Positions 9,305-18,634 are shown, counted from the stretch's first letter. The stretch: 64,000 nt of DNA from Legionellales bacterium (GCA_026125385.1 JAHCLG010000012.1:1-64000); one strand, 5' to 3'. Made by a program: numbers and translations. Notes: generated from the sequence alone by a model not told the origin.

Positions 9305-9949
9305 ATGAATATACCTTTTACATCTGATCCCAACTGGAGACCTAGGCAGCAAAATATTAACCCACAATCGAGTATTTCACCAAGTGGTATATTTGCAGTT
9401 GATTCTATCCTTGTATTTTTTATTGCTGGCACGGGTGGCATGATTACGCCCCATAGTTTAACAGCATATAGTCGACAAGTTTATGAGCCACGTATTCATA
9501 AAGAATCATCAGACCTAAGTAATATCGATAACCGTTCACCAGCAGAACATCTTATCTTTATACGTAACATACTGGGTTTAAATACTTCTGAACTTGCTGC
9601 AATATTAAATGTAACACGTCCAACTATTTATGCTTGGCAAGAGGGTCAAGAACCTAAACCTGAGGCATTAATGGGTATTCAACAAATTTCTAAAATAGCA
9701 GGCAAGGTTCAGTCATTTCATATTCAACGTTTCGATACACTGATGCGTAGGCCAATTTTTGAAGGAATTTCATTATTGGATAAATTAAAAAGAAATGAGG
9801 ACATTACTAAACATTTAGTCGTACTTAAAGATTTAGCAGAAAAAGAAAATTTAGGACGAAATACTAAAAAAGGAAAAAATAAACAGCCTATTTATGATGC
9901 AATTAATGATTATGCTATGCCATTATATAAAAGAGATAATAATAAATGA
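9305..9949 (+). CDS. Helix-turn-helix protein of accessory cassette
   Basis: A 214-residue protein with a short hydrophobic stretch (about 30-46) of unclear role. A helix-turn-helix of the XRE/Cro type lies at about residues 84-130 (LNTSELAAILNVTRPTIYAW, then EG and KPEALMGI). The C-terminal 70 residues are charged and helical (MRRPIFEGISLLDKL). It is probably the DNA-binding partner or regulator of the cassette. Its last four bases overlap the start of the next gene, indicating translational coupling. I do not recognise a named family beyond the HTH. Confidence 0.65.
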   Translation: MNIPFTSDPNWRPRQQNINPQSSISPSGIFAVDSILVFFIAGTGGMITPHSLTAYSRQVYEPRIHKESSDLSNIDNRSPAEHLIFIRNILGLNTSELAAILNVTRPTIYAWQEGQEPKPEALMGIQQISKIAGKVQSFHIQRFDTLMRRPIFEGISLLDKLKRNEDITKHLVVLKDLAEKENLGRNTKKGKNKQPIYDAINDYAMPLYKRDNNK

Positions 9950-10755
9950 CTCGGATATTAGATATTAAATGGCGCCAAGGAGAGATATTATCACTAGCTA
10001 ATTTGCAAAAATTAAATGTTATGAGTTCAGATACATTTTCTTCTAAGAAAACAATAGCAGTAGTGATTTCCCATAGCTGCGATATTGCAAGTGCAGAGCC
10101 TAATGTAGAATTTCTTTATGGAGATATCATTGATCAAAGTGAAGGAAACTATTTAAATGCGAAACACTTAAGAAAATTGCATTTACCAATTTTAAATGAA
10201 AAACATGTTACTATACAATTAGTCGCTGATAGAAGATTTTCGGTAAGTAAAAATGATTTGCGGGATATATCGCCTGATCCACTATATGTTTTTGATGACG
10301 AACAGCGGAAAGTTTTGCAAAATTGGTTGGGCGCTAGATATAAACGTCAAGAATTACCAGATGCCTTACAAGCTCGATTAGTTCCTCTGTGGAATTATAT
10401 CGAAAAACATGGAAAAAATAATACTCCAGCTATTCTTGGATATTGGGTAAATTTTGATCCCAGTAGTGAGGAGCTTTCAGAAAACGATCCTTATGATTTT
10501 GAAATATATATTGTGTATTCTGCCAGAGATCCTGCATATGAAGTTGAAGCTAAGAAACTTGCCATAGAGATAAAGCAAAATTTTGTGTCTTTAATAAAAA
10601 AAACCAAGCATCTAGGGCCAGTAAATTTATTAACATCTCAAGCATATTCCGAACATGAATTTACTTTACACGATATGACCCAAAATATGTATTATCGATT
10701 TGACTATTTAAGCTTTCGAAACCACCCGCATGATCATGTTCTAGAAGCTACCTGA
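9946..10755 (+). CDS. Uncharacterised protein with SHSCD motif, third gene of cassette
   Basis: A soluble protein of 269 residues that I do not recognise. A hydrophobic strand (TIAVVISHSCDIA, residues 36-48) places Ser-His-Ser-Cys-Asp in a position that could be a metal or catalytic site. It is followed by NVEFLYGDI and, further on, WLGARYKRQELPDAL. The C-terminal half alternates strands and helices (DFEIYIVYSA). It begins with an ATGA overlap with the HTH gene, so the two are almost certainly made together. A role with the TIGR04255-like protein, possibly defence or toxin-antitoxin, is conjecture. Confidence 0.6.
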   Translation: MTRILDIKWRQGEILSLANLQKLNVMSSDTFSSKKTIAVVISHSCDIASAEPNVEFLYGDIIDQSEGNYLNAKHLRKLHLPILNEKHVTIQLVADRRFSVSKNDLRDISPDPLYVFDDEQRKVLQNWLGARYKRQELPDALQARLVPLWNYIEKHGKNNTPAILGYWVNFDPSSEELSENDPYDFEIYIVYSARDPAYEVEAKKLAIEIKQNFVSLIKKTKHLGPVNLLTSQAYSEHEFTLHDMTQNMYYRFDYLSFRNHPHDHVLEAT

Positions 10756-10912
10756 GCGATCGGTTGCCAATTACTTCTTTATCTTGCCGTAAGATGCAAG
10801 GAGTCACGCTAAAGAAAACGGGTTAATTTTTCCGTAAAAATCTAATGTTGTTTACATAGTGGTTGGAAAGGCGGACATTTTCATCTTGCTTTGACAATAG
10901 CCAATAATTTAC

Positions 10913-10947
10913 TTGCGTTCTCACCCTAATTAGGACTAAAATAGTCC
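10913..10947 (+). promoter_or_regulatory. suf promoter with IscR type-1-like operator
   Basis: TTGCGT (10913-10918), an 18-base spacer and TAAAAT (10937-10942) form a reasonable sigma70 promoter. The -10 is embedded in the dyad GGACTAAAATAGTCC (10933-10947), flanked by ATTA and CCTAT. This fits the IscR type-1 consensus core GACT-N4-AGTC. The Rrf2 regulator encoded immediately downstream would therefore be expected to repress its own operon when carrying a cluster. Confidence 0.75.
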
Positions 10948-10968
10948 CCTATTTTTAGGGGAACCGCT

Positions 10969-11430
10969 ATGCTCAAAGTGGGAAAATTAACTGATTATGC
11001 CACCGTGATTTTAACGGTAATGGCGCGTGCACCAGAAATAGCTTTTTCCGCCAACGATTTAGCCCAAAAAACGCACATTAGTTTACCCACCGTCAGTAAA
11101 ATTCTCAAACAATTAACCCGAGCGCAATTATTACTTTCTGAACGTGGTGCGAAAGGCGGCTATCGATTAGCAGCAACACCCAACCAAATTTCTTTGGTCG
11201 ATATTATCAACGCGATGGAACAAAATACTGCGATGATTGAATGTGGCGACCACCATTCAAACTGTCAAATTGAACCATTTTGTTCGATTAAAGGTAATTG
11301 GCGTTTAATTAGTCTTGCCGTGCAAAAAGCCTTAGCCGATGTGAGTTTGGCAAGTTTAATTGCGCCCTTGGTAGAGTTTCAAGTCAACTTACCTCGGCAA
11401 AAAACTATTCCTATTTATCCAAAATCGTAA
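10969..11430 (+). CDS. sufR: Rrf2-family Fe-S regulator of the suf operon
   Basis: A 153-residue Rrf2/IscR-type repressor. The N-terminal winged helix (MLKVGKLTDYATVILTVMA, LPTVSKILKQL, GAKGGYRLA) precedes a three-cysteine cluster loop. The cysteines sit in IECGDHHSNCQIEPFC, the same arrangement that ligates [2Fe-2S] in IscR. Such regulators of suf operons in gammaproteobacteria are often named SufR; this is not the cyanobacterial DeoR-type SufR. It is first in the operon, 17 bases before sufB, behind an IscR-like operator that overlaps the promoter. Autorepression in the cluster-bound state is inferred from the family. Confidence 0.9.
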   Translation: MLKVGKLTDYATVILTVMARAPEIAFSANDLAQKTHISLPTVSKILKQLTRAQLLLSERGAKGGYRLAATPNQISLVDIINAMEQNTAMIECGDHHSNCQIEPFCSIKGNWRLISLAVQKALADVSLASLIAPLVEFQVNLPRQKTIPIYPKS

Positions 11431-11447
11431 TCTTGAGGTAATTATTC

Positions 11448-12896
11448 ATGACTAAATCATCATCTGAGTTAACCCAACTACTAAACCAAGATTATCAACA
11501 CGGTTTTTTTACCGAAATCGCCACCGATACATTACCTCCTGGTTTAAATGAAGACGTGATCCGCATTATTTCCGCCAAAAAAAATGAACCCGAATTTTTA
11601 TTACAATGGCGATTAAAAGCCTATCGTCATTGGCTAAAAATGAAATCCCCAACGTGGGCAAATTTAAAAATTGATCCGATTGATTATCAAGCCATCAGTT
11701 ATTATTCTGCGCCAAAACAAAAAAAAGATGCCCCCAAAAGTTTGGATGAAGTCGATCCCGAATTATTGCGCACCTACGAAAAATTAGGTATTCCATTACG
11801 CGAACAAGAAATGTTAGCAGGAGTCGCTGTCGATGCGGTATTCGATAGTGTGTCTGTTGCTACCACCTTTAAAAGTAAATTAGCCGAACAAGGCATTATT
11901 TTTTGTTCTTTTTCTGAAGCTGTGCAACATCACCCACAATTAATCGAAGAATATTTAGGATCGGTGGTGCCCTACACCGATAATTTTTTTGCCACTTTAA
12001 ATTCAGCGGTATTTAGCGATGGTTCTTTTGTCTATGTTCCTAAAGGCGTGCGTTGCCCCATGGAATTATCGACTTATTTTCGCATCAATGCAGTTGCTAC
12101 CGGACAATTTGAACGCACGTTAATTATTGCCGATGAAGGCAGTTATGTCAGTTATTTAGAAGGCTGCACCGCTCCCATGCGCGATGAAAATCAATTACAC
12201 GCCGCCGTGGTTGAATTAGTGGCACTAAAAAATGCTCATATTAAATATTCTACCGTACAAAATTGGTATCCAGGCGATAAAAATGGCAAAGGTGGAATTT
12301 ATAATTTCGTCACTAAACGGGGTGCATGCCGTGGAGAATATTCTAAAATTTCTTGGACACAAGTAGAAACCGGATCGGCAATTACCTGGAAATATCCTGG
12401 CGTAATTTTACAAGGTGATCATAGCGTGGGTGAGTTTTATTCTGTCGCTCTCACCAATCATTATCAACAAGCCGACACCGGCACGAAAATGATCCATGTA
12501 GGAAAAAATACTAAAAGTACCATTATCTCCAAAGGAATTTCCGCAGGCCATGGACAAAACTCTTATCGCGGCTTAGTACGCGTGCAAAAAGCCGCAGAAA
12601 ATGCGCGTAATTACACTCAATGTGATTCCCTCTTATTAGGCGATTTATGTGGCGCACACACCTTCCCTTATATTGAAGTTAAAAATGCTAGCACGCAAGT
12701 AGAACATGAAGCTTCCACCTCTAAAATTGGTGAAGATCAATTATTTTATTTAGCCCAACGTGGTATTGAAACAGAAGATGCAGTTTCAATGATCGTCAAT
12801 GGTTTTTGTAAACGTGTGTTTCGCGAATTACCGATGGAGTTTGCTGTAGAAGCACAAAAATTATTAGGTATCAGTTTAGAAGGTAGTATCGGATAA
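11448..12896 (+). CDS. sufB: Fe-S cluster assembly scaffold SufB
   Basis: The 482-residue core of the SufBC2D scaffold, on which Fe-S clusters are built. Diagnostic blocks are [37 protein letters not shown], the beta-helix region with EGCTAP and [17 protein letters not shown], and [11 protein letters not shown], which holds the conserved cysteine used as acceptor. The last base of its TAA stop is the first base of sufC's ATG, so translation is coupled. ATG 11448 follows TTGAGGT. Length is normal for the family. Confidence 0.97.
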   Translation: MTKSSSELTQLLNQDYQHGFFTEIATDTLPPGLNEDVIRIISAKKNEPEFLLQWRLKAYRHWLKMKSPTWANLKIDPIDYQAISYYSAPKQKKDAPKSLDEVDPELLRTYEKLGIPLREQEMLAGVAVDAVFDSVSVATTFKSKLAEQGIIFCSFSEAVQHHPQLIEEYLGSVVPYTDNFFATLNSAVFSDGSFVYVPKGVRCPMELSTYFRINAVATGQFERTLIIADEGSYVSYLEGCTAPMRDENQLHAAVVELVALKNAHIKYSTVQNWYPGDKNGKGGIYNFVTKRGACRGEYSKISWTQVETGSAITWKYPGVILQGDHSVGEFYSVALTNHYQQADTGTKMIHVGKNTKSTIISKGISAGHGQNSYRGLVRVQKAAENARNYTQCDSLLLGDLCGAHTFPYIEVKNASTQVEHEASTSKIGEDQLFYLAQRGIETEDAVSMIVNGFCKRVFRELPMEFAVEAQKLLGISLEGSIG

Positions 12897-13645
12897 TGTT
12901 AAGCATTGAAAATTTACATGTGACAGTGGATAACAAACACATTCTCAAAGGCATTAATTTAACGGTTAATTCTGGTGAAATACACGCTATTATGGGGCCT
13001 AATGGTTCTGGAAAAAGCACGCTCGCCAATATTTTAGCAGGGCGCACAGGCTATGAAATCACCCAAGGAAAAATTTTATACCAAGGACACGATATCACTG
13101 AGTTATCCCCTGCAGAGCGCGCGCATCGTGGCATTTTTTTGAGTTTTCAATATCCTGTTGAAATTCCTGGCGTGAGTAATATTTATTTATTGAAAACCGC
13201 GTTAAATACTATTCGTAAAGCGCGCGGTGAAGCTGAATTAGATGCCATGGATTTTTTAAATCTGGTTAAAGCTAAAATTCACGACATGCAAATGAATGAA
13301 GATTTATTATATCGTTCCGTCAATGAAGGATTTTCTGGCGGTGAAAAAAAACGTAATGAAATTTTACAAATGGCTATTCTCGAACCGCAACTCGCTATTT
13401 TAGATGAGACAGATTCTGGCTTAGACATTGATGCTTTAAAAATTGTATCCAATGGGGTCAATCAATTACGCCATCCTGATCGTGCAATTGTACTAATTAC
13501 TCATTACCAACGTTTACTGTCGCATATTGAACCCGATTATGTTCACGTGCTCGCCCAAGGCAAAATCATTAAATCGGGCGATAAAACCCTAGCTCATGAA
13601 TTAGAAAAGCAAGGTTATGCTTGGATTGCGGGAGCACAAGCATGA
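12896..13645 (+). CDS. sufC: Fe-S cluster assembly ATPase SufC
   Basis: ABC-type ATPase of 249 residues that drives the SufB-SufD scaffold. Walker A is GPNGSGKST, the signature is FSGGEKKRNEILQ (the SufC-specific form), Walker B is LAILDETDSGLDIDALK, and the H-loop is VLITHYQRLL. No membrane domain is attached, as expected. The gene overlaps sufB by one base and sufD by four (ATGA). Confidence 0.97.
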   Translation: MLSIENLHVTVDNKHILKGINLTVNSGEIHAIMGPNGSGKSTLANILAGRTGYEITQGKILYQGHDITELSPAERAHRGIFLSFQYPVEIPGVSNIYLLKTALNTIRKARGEAELDAMDFLNLVKAKIHDMQMNEDLLYRSVNEGFSGGEKKRNEILQMAILEPQLAILDETDSGLDIDALKIVSNGVNQLRHPDRAIVLITHYQRLLSHIEPDYVHVLAQGKIIKSGDKTLAHELEKQGYAWIAGAQA

Positions 13646-14931
13646 TTGAAGCGTATATTCAGGAATACCATCAAATTACGCCATCATTAACTCAACCGTT
13701 ATGGCTCAAACAATGGCGCGATGAAGCACTGCAATTATTTTCTCAACAAGGATTTCCAACCCCTCACCATGAAGACTGGAAATATACGCGAGTAACACCC
13801 ATTCTAAAACAGCATTTTTTGCGTGCACCTGTTAGTCATTCTACTTTTCCCCCATCTTCATCGTTACATGGAGAATACTATCGCTTAACATTTTGCGATG
13901 GTCATTTACAAAAACATCTTTCCGATTTAAATCATTTGCCAGCAGAAATTATTATTTGCGATCGAGAGACGGCTTATCACCATTATCCTCAAATCATGCA
14001 ACACTATTTAACTCCGCATTCTTCACACGCCTTTGGCTTGTTAAATGCGGCCTTAAGTGATCAAGGTGCTTTTATTTTTTTGCCGCGACACACTGTTTTA
14101 GATAAACCTCTTTTGCTTCACTTTATTCACACCCAATCTCACACTGCAACTCACCTCCGTAATCTGATTATTGCCGAAGAAAATAGCCAAGCAACGATTA
14201 TTGAACAATACGATACTCAGCAACCGACACTAGAATATTTTACTAATACGATAACCGAAGTATTTGCCGAAAAAAATGCTCGTATTCAGCAGATTAAATT
14301 ACAATTAGAAAGTAGCAAAGCATTTCATATCGGTCATCTTGTAGCGAAACAAGCCGAAAATAGTGAAGTCAACAGTTATTCTTTTTCCCTAGGTGGCTCC
14401 CTGGTGCGAAGTGATACATCGATTTTTTTAGCACAAGCTCATGCCACAACGCAATTAATGGGTTTATATCTAGGCAAAAATTATCAACACATTGATCATC
14501 ACACCACGATCGAGCATGTTACTTCGCATTGCACGAGTTCAGAACATTATAAAGGAATTTTAGCTGATCATGCGCATGGGGTATTCAATGGTAAGGTTAT
14601 TGTTCATCCGCACGCGCAAAAATCACACGCCCAACAAATGAATAACAATATTTTATTATCAGCAAACGCACAAATCGATACCAAACCCCAATTAGAAATT
14701 TTTGCCGATGATGTAAAATGCACGCATGGCGCAACCATTGGCCAACTCGACGAAGATGCCTTATTTTATTTACAATCGCGCGGCGTGGAGCAAGCAGCCG
14801 CTCATGCAATGTTATTAAGCGCTTTCAGTGATGATATTATTAATGCCTTCCCCAACACCGCATTACGTGAATTTCTCCAAGAAAAAATCAACTATTATTT
14901 AACGTTAGGAGATCATCATGTTCAGTCATAA
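13642..14931 (+). CDS. sufD: Fe-S cluster assembly protein SufD
   Basis: Paralogue of SufB that completes the SufBC2D complex and is linked to iron entry. The 429-residue protein shows PTPHHEDWKYTRV near the N-terminus, a central beta-helix with NLIIAEENSQATIIEQY, and the conserved HHTTIEHVTSHCTS and HGVFNGKVIVHPHAQKS blocks. The start is taken at the ATG overlapping the sufC stop, because an in-frame upstream codon lies inside sufC without a ribosome site. Its 3' end overlaps sufS by 14 bases. Confidence 0.95.
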   Translation: MIEAYIQEYHQITPSLTQPLWLKQWRDEALQLFSQQGFPTPHHEDWKYTRVTPILKQHFLRAPVSHSTFPPSSSLHGEYYRLTFCDGHLQKHLSDLNHLPAEIIICDRETAYHHYPQIMQHYLTPHSSHAFGLLNAALSDQGAFIFLPRHTVLDKPLLLHFIHTQSHTATHLRNLIIAEENSQATIIEQYDTQQPTLEYFTNTITEVFAEKNARIQQIKLQLESSKAFHIGHLVAKQAENSEVNSYSFSLGGSLVRSDTSIFLAQAHATTQLMGLYLGKNYQHIDHHTTIEHVTSHCTSSEHYKGILADHAHGVFNGKVIVHPHAQKSHAQQMNNNILLSANAQIDTKPQLEIFADDVKCTHGATIGQLDEDALFYLQSRGVEQAAAHAMLLSAFSDDIINAFPNTALREFLQEKINYYLTLGDHHVQS

Positions 14932-16153
14932 TGATTATGATGTCGAAAAAATTCGCCAAGATTTTCCGGTATTGCATCAAACCATTTGTGGGAAATCGTT
15001 AATTTATTTTGATAATGCTGCGACCACTCAAAAACCTCAGCAGGTAATTGATGCGGTTTCTCATTTTTATTGCCATGATAATGCCAATATTCATCGTGGT
15101 ATTCATACGTTGAGCGAACGTGCCACAGCATCGTATGAAATTGCTCGAGAAAAAGTGCAACATTTTATTCATGCTCAAGAAACGAAAGAAATTATTTTTA
15201 CTCGCGGTACTACAGAATCCATTAATTTATTAGCTCAAAGTTATGGTTTGAAATATTTTAAACCTCAGGATGAAATTTTAGTTTCAGAAATGGAACATCA
15301 CTCCAATATTGTTCCCTGGCAATTAATTGCTGAAAAAACCGGAGCCGTAATTAAAATGATCCCCATTACGGATGCGGGGGAAATTGATCTTAACCAATAT
15401 AATGATTTATTCACAGCAAAAACTAAATTAGTGGCTATTTCACATATTTCCAATGCCCTAGGAACCATTAATCCTTTAAAAGAAATGATTACCATCGCTC
15501 ATCAACACGGTGCATTGGTGGCGGTAGATGCCGCGCAATCTCTACCTCATCTAACGGTAGACGTACAAGATTTGGATTGTGATTTTTTAAGTTTTTCCGG
15601 CCACAAATTATATGCCCCTACTGGTATTGGTGTGTTATACGGCAAAGCGCATTTATTAAAAGAATTACCACCGTATCAAGGCGGCGGCAGCATGATCCGC
15701 ACGGTGAGTTTCAACAAAACCACCTACGCCGATATTCCCATGCGTTTTGAAGCTGGTACTCCAAATATTACTGGTGCTATCGGTTTAGGCGCTGCGATTG
15801 ATTATTTAAATCATCTGGGTATGTCGAATATTATCCGTTATGAAGAAACGCTGACAGATTATTTGCAACATGCGCTCAGTGAAATTCAACAAGTACAATT
15901 AATTGGCCAAGCTAAACATCGCACCAGTGTCTTTTCGTTTATTTTAGACGATATTCATCCACACGATATTGGTACGATTTTAAATCATGAAGGTATTGCC
16001 GTGCGCAGCGGCCATCATTGCGCCATGCCAATTATGGAGCATTTTAATGTGCCGGCTACGGTGCGTGTCTCGTTAGCCTTTTATAATACGACACACGAAA
16101 TTGATGCGCTAATCCATGGGCTGATGAAAGTTCGAGAGGTATTTAATCGATGA
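14918..16153 (+). CDS. sufS: Cysteine desulfurase SufS
   Basis: PLP-dependent group II cysteine desulfurase that supplies sulfur for cluster assembly. Motifs include YFDNAATTQKP, ANIHRGIHTLS, EMEHHSNIVPW, the PLP lysine in SFSGHKLYAPTGIG, and the persulfide Cys in VRSGHHCAMP. At 411 residues it has the normal length. The next gene encodes a SufU-type protein, and this form usually passes sulfur to SufU rather than SufE. ATG 14918 lies after TAGGAGA and overlaps sufD; the stop overlaps the start of sufU by four bases. Confidence 0.97.
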   Translation: MFSHNDYDVEKIRQDFPVLHQTICGKSLIYFDNAATTQKPQQVIDAVSHFYCHDNANIHRGIHTLSERATASYEIAREKVQHFIHAQETKEIIFTRGTTESINLLAQSYGLKYFKPQDEILVSEMEHHSNIVPWQLIAEKTGAVIKMIPITDAGEIDLNQYNDLFTAKTKLVAISHISNALGTINPLKEMITIAHQHGALVAVDAAQSLPHLTVDVQDLDCDFLSFSGHKLYAPTGIGVLYGKAHLLKELPPYQGGGSMIRTVSFNKTTYADIPMRFEAGTPNITGAIGLGAAIDYLNHLGMSNIIRYEETLTDYLQHALSEIQQVQLIGQAKHRTSVFSFILDDIHPHDIGTILNHEGIAVRSGHHCAMPIMEHFNVPATVRVSLAFYNTTHEIDALIHGLMKVREVFNR

Positions 16154-16599
16154 GTGATAGTCTACGCGAATTATATCAAGAAGTGATTATTGATCATAAT
16201 CGTCATCCACGAAATTTTGGTCATTTAGCATCTTGCAATCATCAAGCAGAAGGAATGAATCCCTTATGTGGAGATAAATTGAATGTTTATTTATTATTAG
16301 AAAACGATCGCATCACGGATTTAAGTTTTGAAGGTAAAGGATGCGCGATTTCCACGGCCTCTGCATCGATTATGACGGAAGTATTAAAAAATAAAACCAA
16401 ACAAGAAGCAGAAAGAATTTTTCAACAATTTCATGATTTAGTCATGGGTAAAATTCCCTTAACGATGGAATTAGGAAAATTAGCGGTTTTAGCAGGCGTG
16501 AAAGATTATCCTGCACGCGTTAAATGTGCGACGTTAGCCTGGCATACCTTACACGCAGCACTTCACGATTCTCCAGAATTAATTTCCACCGAGGAGTAA
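16150..16599 (+). CDS. sufU: SufU/IscU-type sulfur-transfer or scaffold protein
   Basis: A 149-residue NifU-N/IscU-fold protein with the three conserved Cys in NPLCGDK, GKGCAIS and ARVKCAT. The long spacer of about 60 residues between the second and third Cys marks the SufU subtype, which in characterised cases is a zinc protein that receives sulfur from SufS. E. coli-type suf operons use SufE instead; no sufE is seen here. It overlaps sufS by four bases (ATGA). Confidence 0.92.
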   Translation: MSDSLRELYQEVIIDHNRHPRNFGHLASCNHQAEGMNPLCGDKLNVYLLLENDRITDLSFEGKGCAISTASASIMTEVLKNKTKQEAERIFQQFHDLVMGKIPLTMELGKLAVLAGVKDYPARVKCATLAWHTLHAALHDSPELISTEE

Positions 16600-16604
16600 C
16601 TCAC

Positions 16605-16949
16605 ATGGGATGGTTAAGGCGCAAGAGAAAAAATAATCTCAATAAAGAAGATTTAAAATTATCGATTATAAAAGCGTTGCAAACAGTTTACGATCCAGAA
16701 ATTCCAGTTAATATTTATGATCTCGGATTAATTTATGACGTTATTATCCACGATGACGCTCACGTTGATATTAAAATGACGTTAACTGCACCTGGCTGTC
16801 CAGTCGCACAAACTTTTCCGGGTACTGTCGCACAAGAAGTCGAAAAAGTAATTGACGTAAAAAGTGCTTCTGTTGAATTAGTTTGGGATCCCCCTTGGAC
16901 GCAAGATAAAATGTCTGAAGCGGCAAAATTACAATTGGGATTTTTATAA
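16605..16949 (+). CDS. sufT: SufT/MIP18-family (DUF59) Fe-S maturation protein
   Basis: A 114-residue DUF59 protein, the family of SufT and eukaryotic MIP18/CIA2, which helps deliver Fe-S clusters to targets. It shows the hallmark DPEIPVNIYDLGLIYD and MTLTAPGCPVA, with the conserved Cys, and ends in a WDPPWTQDKMSEAAKLQLG block. The start at ATG 16605 is supported by GAGGAG just upstream; a basic leader (MGWLRRKRK) precedes the domain. Last base shared with the next gene's ATG. Confidence 0.92.
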   Translation: MGWLRRKRKNNLNKEDLKLSIIKALQTVYDPEIPVNIYDLGLIYDVIIHDDAHVDIKMTLTAPGCPVAQTFPGTVAQEVEKVIDVKSASVELVWDPPWTQDKMSEAAKLQLGFL

Positions 16950-17269
16950 TGAATATAACTTGGTTTCCTGCCATCAATAAGCATGATATTGCCGATCAAC
17001 AATGGAAAATCGTCAGCATTAATAATCTTGATCTAGCGATTATTAATTTAGGCGGCGAATTTTTTGCCATAGAAGATTATTGCACGCATACGGGATGTCC
17101 ATTTATCGGCGAACCTATCGAAAATGAAACCTTGGTGTGTCCTTGGCATGGCGCCCGTTTTGCCATTCGCAGCGGTGAAGTTCTCGAACCTCCTGCTTAT
17201 GAAAATTTACACACCTTTCCTGTGAAAATAGAACAAGATCAGATCTTCGTGGGATTTGAGTCAAAATAA
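16949..17269 (+). CDS. Rieske-type [2Fe-2S] ferredoxin of the suf operon
   Basis: A 106-residue soluble Rieske protein of the NirD/BphF ferredoxin type. Ligands are in CTHTGCPF (Cys and His) and CPWHG (Cys and His). It is the last gene of the suf operon and overlaps sufT by one base. It may be an electron donor in cluster assembly or a product of the machinery. A 5'-truncated second copy lies at 18635-18880. Confidence 0.9.
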   Translation: MNITWFPAINKHDIADQQWKIVSINNLDLAIINLGGEFFAIEDYCTHTGCPFIGEPIENETLVCPWHGARFAIRSGEVLEPPAYENLHTFPVKIEQDQIFVGFESK

Positions 17270-17327
17270 AACATTGCCTAAAATGCCTATTTACCGTAGC
17301 TGTTAAATTTGCTTATAGCCAAATCAT

Positions 17328-17350
17328 GGTATACACTTTAGGTATATACA
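17328..17350 (+). promoter_or_regulatory. Probable VapB operator/promoter
   Basis: Two closely spaced elements, GGTATACA (17328-17335) and GGTATATACA (17341-17350), each contain a palindrome (GTATAC, GTATATAC) 13 bases apart and 20 bases before vapB. AbrB-type antitoxins bind such paired sites to autoregulate; the assignment is by position and symmetry only. Confidence 0.4.
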
Positions 17351-17369
17351 TTGTTAAGGGGAAATTATC

Positions 17370-17597
17370 ATGGCGACCACACGTGTATTTAAATCTGGTA
17401 ACTCACAAGCAGTACGCCTTCCTGTTGGATTTCAATTTACTACCAATGAGGTAGAAATTTTTAAGCGCAATAATGAAATTATTATTCGTGAAAAGCCCCG
17501 CGATTTATCAAGAGCTTTTGAATTACTGACCCACTTACCAGAAGACTTTTTTACGAATGGCAGGGAAGACAGCCTACCGCAAGAGCGAGAATTTTAA
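17370..17597 (+). CDS. vapB: VapB-type antitoxin (SpoVT/AbrB fold)
   Basis: A 75-residue antitoxin: an AbrB-type swapped-hairpin DNA-binding domain (TTRVFKSGNSQAVRLP, residues 2-18, and VEIFKRNNEIIIRE). A C-terminal tail (LTHLPEDFFTNG) should wrap the toxin. It overlaps vapC by one base. AAGGGG precedes the ATG. It would bind its toxin and repress the operon via the repeated GGTATA sites upstream. Confidence 0.92.
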   Translation: MATTRVFKSGNSQAVRLPVGFQFTTNEVEIFKRNNEIIIREKPRDLSRAFELLTHLPEDFFTNGREDSLPQEREF

Positions 17598-18004
17598 TGC
17601 AATTACATTATTTGCTAGATACTAATATTTGCATTTATATCGCTAAACAAAAACCTGCTACTGTGCTAAGTAGGTTTGAACAATTAAAAGTGGGTAGTGT
17701 TGGTATGTCAATTATAACTTACGGCGAATTACTGTATGGTGCACAAAAAAGCCAATTTACTAAGAAAACTACTGCTTTGTTAGAAGAGCTAACCGGTTTA
17801 ATTCCTCCACTTCCTTTACCCACCGATGCAGCTAAATATTATGGAGAGGTACGAAACAAATTAGAAAAACAAGGAAGACCTATTGGAAATAATGATCTTT
17901 GGATTGCTTCTCACGCTCTAGCAATGAAATTAGTGTTGGTAACAAATAACCTAAAAGAATTTTCAAGAATTTCAAAACTTAAAGTAGAAAACTGGGTAGA
18001 TTAG
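17597..18004 (+). CDS. vapC: VapC-type PIN-domain ribonuclease toxin
   Basis: A 135-residue PIN nuclease. Acidic active-site residues are visible in YLLDTNICIYI (Asp8), the Glu of TYGELLYGA, the Asp of IGNNDLWIASHA, and the VTNN-F block near the end. VapC toxins typically cut tRNA or rRNA; the target here is unknown. All catalytic acids are present, so it should be active. It is paired with vapB and lies in an island bounded by two copies of the Rieske gene. Confidence 0.93.
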   Translation: MQLHYLLDTNICIYIAKQKPATVLSRFEQLKVGSVGMSIITYGELLYGAQKSQFTKKTTALLEELTGLIPPLPLPTDAAKYYGEVRNKLEKQGRPIGNNDLWIASHALAMKLVLVTNNLKEFSRISKLKVENWVD

Positions 18005-18155
18005 AAGATTGCAAAAAATGTCTATTTTAAACTAGTTTTAACTATAAGAATAAATGATTCGCTAAACAAGGTAGGACTAAAAAAATTAAAGCTTTTATGA
18101 AAATAATTAATGCTTAGTATATAATATTTTTATTTACATAAGCTTGAATATCACC

Positions 18156-18608
18156 ATGAAAATATGGATCGATGCAGATGCATGTCCGAAAGTTATTAAA
18201 GAAATATTGTTTCGTGCTGCTAAACGCACTCAAATAGCTGTCATTGTTGTGGCTAATCAACTAATTGCTATTCCAAGTAACCCTTTCGTGACTAGAAAAC
18301 TAGTGCAAGCCGGTTTTGATAAAGCGGATGATTTAATTATTCAGCAAGTAGACAGTGGCGACCTCGTTATCACTGCTGATATCCCACTAGCAGATGCTGT
18401 TATCGCTAAAGGAGCAATGGCATTAAACCCAAGAGGCAAGTTTTATGATAAGAATAATATCAAACGCCATTTATCTATCCGCAATAATAATGAAGAGTTA
18501 AGAAACGCAGGTATGCTGACTTCTGGTCCTGCTCCATTAAGCAATAAAGAGATTCAAGCATTTGCTAATTGCTTAGATAAATTAATTAGCACTCACTGCC
18601 ATAAATAA
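18156..18608 (+). CDS. YaiI/YqxD family (DUF188) protein
   Basis: A 150-residue UPF0178 protein with the family's IWIDADACPKVIKEI at the N-terminus, DSGDLVITADIPLADAVI in the middle, and a LNPRGKFY segment. The fold is PIN/NYN-nuclease-like, with Asp residues in DADACP and ADIPLAD forming a presumed metal site; function is unproven. The ATG at 18156 is chosen over an in-frame TTG at 18144. It stands alone between vapBC and the Rieske gene fragment. Confidence 0.88.
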   Translation: MKIWIDADACPKVIKEILFRAAKRTQIAVIVVANQLIAIPSNPFVTRKLVQAGFDKADDLIIQQVDSGDLVITADIPLADAVIAKGAMALNPRGKFYDKNNIKRHLSIRNNNEELRNAGMLTSGPAPLSNKEIQAFANCLDKLISTHCHK

Positions 18609-18634
18609 TAATTTTATCAAACTTGTATAGTTAA

